Assembly (NCBI GenBank): GCA_002914845.1
Contig: JXTC01000072.1
Span: 984,588-1,048,587 of the forward strand
Direction: 5' to 3'
DNA from: Trema orientale
Taxonomy: Eukaryota; Streptophyta; Magnoliopsida; Rosales; Cannabaceae
DNA length: 64,000 nucleotides
Within the stretch, counting starts at the first letter, position 1. Every line of letters starts with the position of its first letter. The translations under genes and the position numbers were made by a program. The notes beneath the pieces are model-generated. The model was given only the letters and a program-made list of their open reading frames with translations, did no database searches and was not told where the DNA came from. Shown here piece by piece: positions 57,901 to 64,000 of the stretch.

Positions 57901-58591
57901 TGAGAGCAAAATACTCGTTAACTTCATCGTCATTATAAACAGCTTGAGCAAGGGTAGTTTTTCCGATCCCACCCATGCCCACTATTGGAATCACGCATAT
58001 CTTTTGGCTACCCACCTCATCTGACAACAATGTCTTTTTCAGAGCATCCTTTTCATCATCTCTACCATAAACCTCAGAATCATCGATCAAAGATGTTGAA
58101 GGTGGTCTCTGTGACGAGATCTTCTTAACATCCTCTTTCAGATCAAGGATATACATCTGTTTTTCAAAATCCTCCAACTTTGCAAGAATCTCCTCCATCT
58201 TGGTCTTGCTCTTTCGATCAGTTGAGTTGTATATAGTGGAGAGGAAGTTAACGTTACGTACCTTGCTTATGCCGGTTCTTGACTCGGCTTCCACCTTGAG
58301 TTTGAGGGCATCATATTCAATATCGTCAAAGAGGTCCTCTGCATCGTCCACAGCATCTTGAAGCTTGTCCAGCCACATTTCAATTGCCGAGTTTCGGATC
58401 TGCTTCAGCTCCGCATCAGCGAGCACCGCCGACAGAGAAAGGAACTTTGTCTCCAGTTTTTGGAGAAGCCCATCAAAGCCAGAGCCTTTCTTTCCCCTCA
58501 AGTAGCTCCCCAAATCAGAAGATGTGATCTTGCCAATCAAAAACTTAATGGAAGCAGAGACAACAGGTCCAATCACCATTTCAGCAGCCAT
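54911..58591 (-). CDS. CC-NB-LRR disease resistance protein, RPP13-like (NLR3)
   Basis: A single intact frame of 1226 residues on the minus strand. I chose the start MAAEMVIGPVVSASIKFLIG at 58591 because the family begins there; the longer frame adds 16 unlikely residues. The coiled-coil domain has DDAEDLFDDIEYDALKLKVE. The NB-ARC domain shows P-loop GMGGIGKTTLAQAVYND (near residue 205), FLIVLDDIWNE, GSKIIATTRS, GLPLAVKALGGLLR, CFAYCSLFPKDYEF and a canonical MHD (VMHDLIVDLARLV, near 494). Leucine-rich repeats fill the rest and end CPLMEEKCQKEKGEFWNKIA. It aligns end to end with NLR2, which points towards it from the left. In the coiled-coil/NB linker, where NLR2 is shifted, NLR3 reads straight through (RKSKTKMEEILAKLEDFEKQ), so the ancestor probably had no intron there. 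Confidence 0.95.
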   Translation of the reverse strand: MAAEMVIGPVVSASIKFLIGKITSSDLGSYLRGKKGSGFDGLLQKLETKFLSLSAVLADAELKQIRNSAIEMWLDKLQDAVDDAEDLFDDIEYDALKLKVEAESRTGISKVRNVNFLSTIYNSTDRKSKTKMEEILAKLEDFEKQMYILDLKEDVKKISSQRPPSTSLIDDSEVYGRDDEKDALKKTLLSDEVGSQKICVIPIVGMGGIGKTTLAQAVYNDDEVNEYFALKAWVCVSDEFDVCKVTKSVLEAITRKACDVGGLDVLQVKIQEELKEKKFLIVLDDIWNENDDFWDRMRMPFKVGAQGSKIIATTRSKKVASIMGTVGSRHLEELKEEACLKLLAKLTSGVEDLTINSDLERIGKEIVKKCKGLPLAVKALGGLLRSTHVEEWERIAKSDILDLPNQGNNILPALRLSYYYLPPHLKRCFAYCSLFPKDYEFGKEELVLLWMAENLLENPRKNMKIEEVGVEYCNDLVSRSFFQRSSTNRSRFVMHDLIVDLARLVCKKKYFLIEEDKSNEIVLMKQARHIAYDKKSHNQDDMLKSIVEATYLRTFLQSRGTYFIYSKIQLHDLLKLRCLRYLSLDGFERVKQLPKSVGKLRHLRYLDLSHTAIKVLPKSLCKLYNLQTLKLSHCYYLTKLPKNLRRLINLRYLDIERSNVVEMPTHISKLKSLQQLSTFIVGKKNGTKIGELGELSDLRGELSIYNLENLRKANDACAAKLRDKKYLEVLNLYWDHKITSVSEHGRGVLDNLLPNTTLKWLSVNNYGGTTFPEWLGNQSFCYLVGLSFFNSKFCHTLPPLGQLPSLKTLLIRNFDAIETVGIDFYGTCSSVVKPFASLECLRFYGMSNWKEWSMPVENGTAFPKLRTLSFENCNRLTGDLPWILPSLIELYISDCPELASSLPIMPAVSEVRLSGCNRLKGFRVLESFSRLQNTEIIDYFPTNLSCLLIESCENFNFPPHYTYESLKSLSIKFNICGSMKSLPLDSFPNIRNLSIHQCQNLESFTSCEDLRSLSSLYVDNCLNFTFFPNLNCPILTEFGLYNCQKLKSLPDQLHSLLPSLQILKISDCPELESLPRYGLPFTLRDLRICNCDKVISSRKNWNLQALPNLTSFFIGEYGYEDVESFPEEGLLPTTVTRLTIKTLGCLKILDKKGFQQLTSLKDLYIFNSPKLQTLPEEGLPASLERLEILGCPLMEEKCQKEKGEFWNKIAHIPLIVINRKTIQSTF

Positions 58592-58973
58592 GTTTGTTTC
58601 TCTCCAGTAGCTCAGTTGCAAAGTCAATGATTCACGCAAAGCTAAATGGCAATGACGGAGAGATCAACGAATACTGAAGAATCATATTCTTATTGAAAAA
58701 AAAAAAAGAAAAAAAAATTGGATCCCATGTGCCGTTTTACTCGTTATCTGCGAGATAGCATGTGCCTAAGATTCATTATGGTTTACTTGCTATTATATAT
58801 TATACTGTTTCCTTTGAACACGCAAAAATAGCTGTACTACAATATTTGAAGAATGTTTTGTATTAAAATTCCATGGTTGGTCGGCCATTGTGGTTGGCTA
58901 CTACACAGTCTAGGATAAGGAAAGTTCTACGAAGCAAAATAACATGAATGCAGGTATCATCCATCCTTGCATA
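58592..58973 (-). other. NLR3 upstream region
   Basis: It contains an A-run near 58698-58718 and AT-rich DNA. I see no promoter element that I would name with confidence. Confidence 0.4.
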
Positions 58974-58981
58974 TTTCTGAC

Positions 58982-59601
58982 CAGAGGTGGCTCGAGGGTA
59001 AGGCCATTAAGGCAATTGCTTTAGGCCTCATCTCGAGTTAAGGTCCCAAATTACTAATTTCTTTTAAAGATTTCACACATTCAAAAATTCTTAATGTCTA
59101 TGCGTAGACTTAAAATTTATAAATAATACATAGTAGTTTTAATAGATTACAAAAATTTTAATCTCGATTCAAAAATCAATATATTTTTCTAAAATTCATG
59201 AATTTTTTATTTATTAAAAAAAAATTGGTAAGCATCTTGCTTTCTTTCCAAAATTGGAACAAGTTTTATTTTTATTTCATTGTATTTCATTATAAAGCTT
59301 GTTTCTTCCAAAACTTTTCAATGTCATTAATTTCTTATTCAACGTCCATTCTTTCAGTTGTTAAGTTAATTTTCCTACCAAATTGGCTATTTATATATTT
59401 AATCAAGTCAAAATACATCATAATTTGTATATTTTATTACTCAACCGATATATCTAAAAGAAGTTGTCTTCTATCTTTAGAGATAATAATAAAATTTTTT
59501 CAAAGAAATGCGTCTAAAAATTTCTTATAAGTACAATTTAATTTCAGAATATTTTTTTTAAATGTTCGCCTTAGGCCTCAAAATTTATTGAGCCGGCCCT
59601 G
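58982..59601. mobile_element. Non-autonomous hAT element (Ac-like CAGGGCCGG ends), 620 bp
   Basis: The right end, inverted, is CAGGGCCGGCTCAATAAATT. The left end is CAGAGGTGGCTCGAGGGTAA. Both go on to a shared taggcctc / gaggccta block. The perfect 8-base duplication TTTCTGAC flanks the element (58974-58981 and 59602-59609). No transposase frame is present; the inside is AT-rich filler. Confidence 0.85.
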
Positions 59602-59609
59602 TTTCTGAC

Positions 59610-59998
59610 ACAACACAATTCCTTTTCTAATTGTTACGTATATATGATGTGTATACATAGTTCTTCCGAATATATATTAAAAACCTATACAAATTAATAG
59701 AGGTTTCCCATCTTTCAAAGGAAAAGAAACCTATACAAATACAGAAACAAATGGTAACATTTGTTTTAAATTTGTTCTTTTTAATATTTGTTATAATCTG
59801 AGATTTGATCCTTGGACTTATTTTTAAGTTCTTGATGTTTGTAATCCAAAATTTCTTGTGTCTTACTAATGTAATCTATGCAGCCCAGCCATCATCAATG
59901 CATTATAGTCGTCCAAAATTGTTGTGTCTTGCTCGCCTATTTGGGGCCTTTTTATCACTGCTGAAGGGCATAGATTTCCAAATTATGGTATTTGTATG
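59610..59998. other. AT-rich spacer
   Basis: No gene or repeat structure that I can support lies between the hAT element and the LTR relic. Confidence 0.4.
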
Positions 59999-61150
59999 TG
60001 TCACGCTCTAAGATCAAGAACATGGCAACTGCCATATGCCCATAAAGATAAACCTCATAAATATGAAAGGCTTCGAATCCAATCATTATTAAAAGTCCAA
60101 ATAGATCTATTATCAACCAAAACATCTCATCATAATAAAACACCAAACAATCAAAACCATCAATAATAATTTACTAAATCTATAATAACAAAGAGACTAA
60201 AACCATAACAATAATCCAGTATATCTCAGATAACTAACAATGTCTCAAAATGAAAACCAAATAATACAATAACTCTAATTAGTAAAATTTGAGTCATCAA
60301 TGATCTCCCTCCTTCAAATATGAGTTACACTTATTGACTATTCTCCGAATCTGAAAAAGATTAAAGAATAAAAAGGTGAGCTCGACAGCCCATTAAGTAA
60401 CCAATAACCTCTACTAGTTGGATCAAGCATATGCAATTTGAAATGTTTAGTAAGTATTTTACAAAATAATTCTAACTTCGAAAACAATACTTTTTTTTTT
60501 TAGAGAAAGTGAAACTAACTAAAAATCAATTTAACAAGTAGAAAGTTTCAAAATCCATTATATTAATAATTGATATCACTTCCAAATTCTACTCTGTAGT
60601 TTTAGCGACTATAGCCATACTTAACTCCTGTGACCAAGGTCCGAATCTGCCACATATAACCTCTGTAGTCGGGTCCGAATCTACTACAGATAACCCCTGT
60701 AACCAAGTACGAATCTACTATATTTAACCTTGCAGTTAGATCAACACTATCCACATATAACACCTATGGATTGGGTCTATATGCATAGTCATTGAAGAGC
60801 ATTTCAACACATTCAATTATAAAGTAAATCACCAATACTTTTCACATTTGTCAAAGAGTAATAATTTTCAGATAATTTAACAATAACAACAATCGTAAGC
60901 TTGATCCATATTTTTATTCGAAAGCAAATAATTTCTATTTATTTACAAATTGCTTGAAAATGAATTTCAGATTTCCAACATAAATTTTACAAAGAAAAAC
61001 AAAATATATTAGCTTTGATAAAACAAAAGTCACTGGCAAAGATGAAAGGTTACTTACCTGTTCGCTATTCTAACCAATCCAATATTAATTTGCTAGCTAC
61101 CACAAGTACTTTTAATTATAACAAGAATCATACATGATTATTAAACACTT
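59999..61150 (-). mobile_element. Partial inverted copy of the 18-20 kb LTR family
   Basis: It starts TGTCACGCTCTAAG, the inverted LTR end. In order but on the minus strand it carries landmarks of the solo LTR at 18069-20216: ttggttacttaatgggctgt (ggttacttactgagctgcca there), the tandem array (60590-60790), atgactatgcatatagaccc, and caggtaagtaacctttcatc. The first part of the LTR is missing; copia coding remains begin instead. The right boundary is approximate. Confidence 0.65.
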
Positions 61151-63769
61151 AATAGGTACCTTAAATCATGCCTAACATAATATCTAAGCCGCTGCCCATG
61201 CATACCTGATACATTAAAGTGCTCTTACCATAATTCTGACCCAGTTCCTCTAAGAAACTCTGCAATCATATCAACTTCTTACTTACTTCTGTTACAGCAA
61301 CGTACTCTACTTCAGTAGTGGATAGAGCGACAATATTTTGTAGCTTTAAGACCCAGCTGACTGCCGTACTATCTAATGTAAACACATATCCAGTAGTACT
61401 CTTTTTGCCGTCTATATCACCAGCCATGTCAACCCTGTAGACCCAAATCTGACTTTCTAAAGCACAAGGCCATGTTACTGGTGCCTCTCAAGTACCTGAG
61501 AATCCACTTTACTGCTTTCCAGTGTCGTTTTCCCGGATTGCTCATGTATCGGCTCAGAACTCCCAATGCATGTGCTATATCTGGTCTGATATACCATGAC
61601 ATACATAAGACTGCCAATAGCAGAAGAATAAGGTACATTGGCTATGTGAGTTCACTTTTGTTCTGTTGAGAGTGACTGCTCCTTGGTTAGTTTGAAGTGG
61701 CTAGCCAAAGGAGCACTTACAGGCTTTGCATTATCCATGTTGAATCTGCTAAGCACCTTCTTCACATACTCCTCCTAAGATAGCTTCAAACTCTCTTTCA
61801 CCCTATCTCTAGAAATCCGCACTAAGGATTTGTTTTGCAGTTCCAAAATCCTTCATAGAAAACTCCATTGACAATTCTTTCTTGAGCTTATCAATTTCCT
61901 CGATATTAGCTCCAGCAATCAACATATCATCTATATATAAAGGTAGAATAATATAAGAACTGTCAAACCTCTTCACGTAACAGCAGTGATCTGCCTAACA
62001 CTGCAAGTAACCATTGTTACTCATAAATACATTGAACTTCTTGTACCACTGTCTTGGAGCCTGTTTCAGGCCACACAGGCCCTTCTGAAGTTCACACACC
62101 ATTTTCTCTTTCCCTTGTACTTCAAAACCTTGTGGCTGCTTTATGTAAATTTTTTCCTCCAGGTCACCATAAAGAAATGCTGTCTTAACATTTAATTGCT
62201 CTAGATGCAAGTCTTCTTTAGCCACCAACCCAAGTACTATTCTGATAGTGATCAATTTAACCACTAGAGAGAAAATCTCAGTGTAATTGATGCCTTCCTT
62301 TTGTTGAAAGCCTTTGACAATAAGCCTTACCTTGTATCGCTTACTAGATACACCCACTTATTGTGTAATGCCTTCTTTCCTTCTGGTAGTTCTGCCAACT
62401 CTCATGTTTGATTGGACACCAGTGAATTCATCTCATCTTTCATGGCTAACTCCTACTTGATTGACTCATCATTCTGCACTGCTTCTTCATAAGTCTCTGG
62501 CTCGCCTTTATCAGTCAATAGAATGTAATGCAGTGCTGGGGAATATCTCTGAGGAGGTCGAATTATTTTGAAAGATCTTCTAAGTTCACCTACTAGGGGG
62601 TCTGTGGGTCTGCTGCTAGTGCTACAGTTTCTTGATCTTTTTTGCCATCATTAATCTTCATTTCATTTGTTGGGATCTCATTCAATGGTATTACCCTAAG
62701 CTTTTTTACTTCAGGACATACACTATTAGCTCCAATGCCCAATCTGTCCTTGTACATCACCTCCTCGTTGAATATGACATCTCTGCTTCTGATGATCTTC
62801 TGATTTTAGTTATCCCAGAAACGATAACCAAACTCAGCATCACCATAACCAATAAAGAAACATTTTTTAGACTTAGGATCAAATTTACTTCTATTGGCAG
62901 GGTCTATATGAACATAAGATAGATAACTAAACACTTTTAGGAAAGAAAGGTTTACCTCTTTATTGCTCCAGACCTCTTCTGATATTCTGAAGTCCAATGG
63001 TACTGATAGTCCTCTATTGATAAGATATGCAGCAGTATTAATTGCATCGGCCCAAAATGTCTTTGGCAACCCTGCGTACAACCTCATGCTCTTGCACGTT
63101 CATTCAGGGTTCTATTCATTCTTTCAGCAACACTATTCTGTTGAGGTTTTCCTAAAATAGTTTTCTCGAACTTGATCCCATTAACGGCATAATATTTCTT
63201 GAAATCATCATATTCTCCCCCATTGTCCGACCGCAAGCATTTTACTTTCAGATTAGTTTCGTTCTCAACCATGGCTTTCCTCTTCTTGAAGGTATCGTAA
63301 ATATCAGATTTATTTTTCAGAAAATAAATTCATACCTTTTTGCTCGAATCGTCAATGAATGTCACATAGTATCTTGAGTCTCCAAGGGATGTCACAGGAG
63401 ATGGTCCCCATATATCTGTATGAACTAGCTCCAATTTTGCTGCTTTCAATTCTCTTCCGTCTTTCGAAAAGCTCACCCTTTTCTGCTTGCCAAAGATACA
63501 GCCTTTGCACAGGCTGTGCTCAACTGACTTCAGCTCTGGTAGCTTTCCTTCTGATAGCATTATCTTTATTCCTTTCTCGCCCATATGTCCAAGTCTATAG
63601 TGCCAGAGACTTGATTTAACTTCAGCATCAACGGTCGCCAAAATATCTCTGCAACTGGAAGTTATGTAGAGAGTTCCAGTTTTATTTCCTCGAGCAACAA
63701 CCATGGCTCCTTCGCTAACCTTCCACAAGCCACCAGTAAAGGTCACATTGTGTCCTTCCTCGTCAAGTT
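61151..63769 (-). mobile_element. Second Copia element (Tork/Tnt1-like pol), partial and broken
   Basis: Pol parts on the minus strand in order: pre-integrase (LWHYRLGHMGEKGIK) about 63620, integrase core about 63450-62800 (ELVHTDIWGPSPV, DNGGEYDDF), reverse transcriptase about 62360-61900 (CGLKQAPRQWYKKFN) and RNase H / end of pol about 61640-61200 (WYIRPDIAHALGVLSRYMSN). The coding region is broken at several places, and no LTR of its own is visible. The left side meets the LTR relic at about 61150. The right side is cut at about 63770 by another LTR-like sequence. Confidence 0.8.
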
Positions 63770-64000
63770 TGTGACATCCCCCGATCCCACACACGTACGA
63801 AAGGATATTTGTCTAATTATTTGGTGAGATCGGGAGACGCTACTCGGCTTAAAACTGATAAAATCGGGGAAAATTAAAACTTTTTAAACTTTCTGGGAGA
63901 AAAGGAAAAATTTCACTCATAGTTATACATAGTCTGATTTATACATATATATGTACTCACGAAGTGGACCTCTCATAAAAATATACATAATATACATACA
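63770..64000. mobile_element. LTR-like sequence inserted in the second Copia element, leaves the window
   Basis: Right at the edge of the Copia pre-integrase region (KLDEEGHNVTF) the sequence changes to TGTGACATCCCCCGATCCCA, a start typical of long plant Gypsy LTRs, and continues as non-coding DNA to the window end. Only one boundary is visible, so orientation and target duplication cannot be read. Confidence 0.5.

Overview
This is a stretch of plant nuclear DNA, almost certainly from a eudicot. The genes carry many spliced introns, the intergenic DNA is AT-rich, and three disease-resistance genes of the CC-NB-LRR type lie among Copia and Gypsy-like LTR relics, hAT and Mutator-type elements, a Helitron and SINE-like pieces. 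Two assembly gaps (17669-17718 and 35426-35539) and one ambiguous base (19613) show it comes from a draft assembly. I cannot name the species.

Left part (1-13200): the 3' part of a SAP11-type AN1/C2H2 zinc-finger gene, then a complete 19-exon EFR3-like gene (plant EFOP / SEMI-ROLLED LEAF 2 family, 1032 residues), both on the + strand. From memory, the Arabidopsis neighbours At2g41835 (SAP11), At2g41830 (EFR3-like) and At2g41820 (the LRR receptor kinase PXC3) form the same trio. Two broken PXC3-like kinase copies do lie further right (45380-51560 and 53500-54370), so an old gene block seems to have been pried apart here by NLR genes and transposons.

Middle (13200-26000): transposon-rich spacer. 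It holds a 1.2 kb Mutator-like element with a 9-bp target duplication and a nested retroposon, several MITEs, a Helitron end and a 2.1 kb solo LTR with a 5-bp target duplication. A small two-exon gene of the DUF1138 family (78 residues) follows. Its coding intron starts with GC rather than GT, and one intron of the EFR3-like gene does the same.

NLR region (25000-58700): NLR1 (+, RGA-like, single exon) is followed by two gene-less copies of its own upstream region and by a copy of the spacer between it and the DUF1138 gene. Further right come a decayed NLR tail and a decayed DUF1138 copy, so a DUF1138-spacer-NLR unit appears to have been duplicated in tandem. A 2.6 kb hAT-like element (36188-38802) packed with TCGAAA-type repeats precedes NLR2 (+). 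NLR2 is either frameshifted in a T-run or uses a 73-nt intron that would remove the shift. NLR3 (-) is intact and a close relative of NLR2. The two converge on the dead PXC3 copies, one of which carries an almost full-length, broken Copia element.

Right end (58700-64000): a hAT element with an 8-bp target duplication, an inverted partial copy of the 18-20 kb LTR, and a second broken Copia element that is itself interrupted at about 63770 by another LTR-like sequence running off the window.
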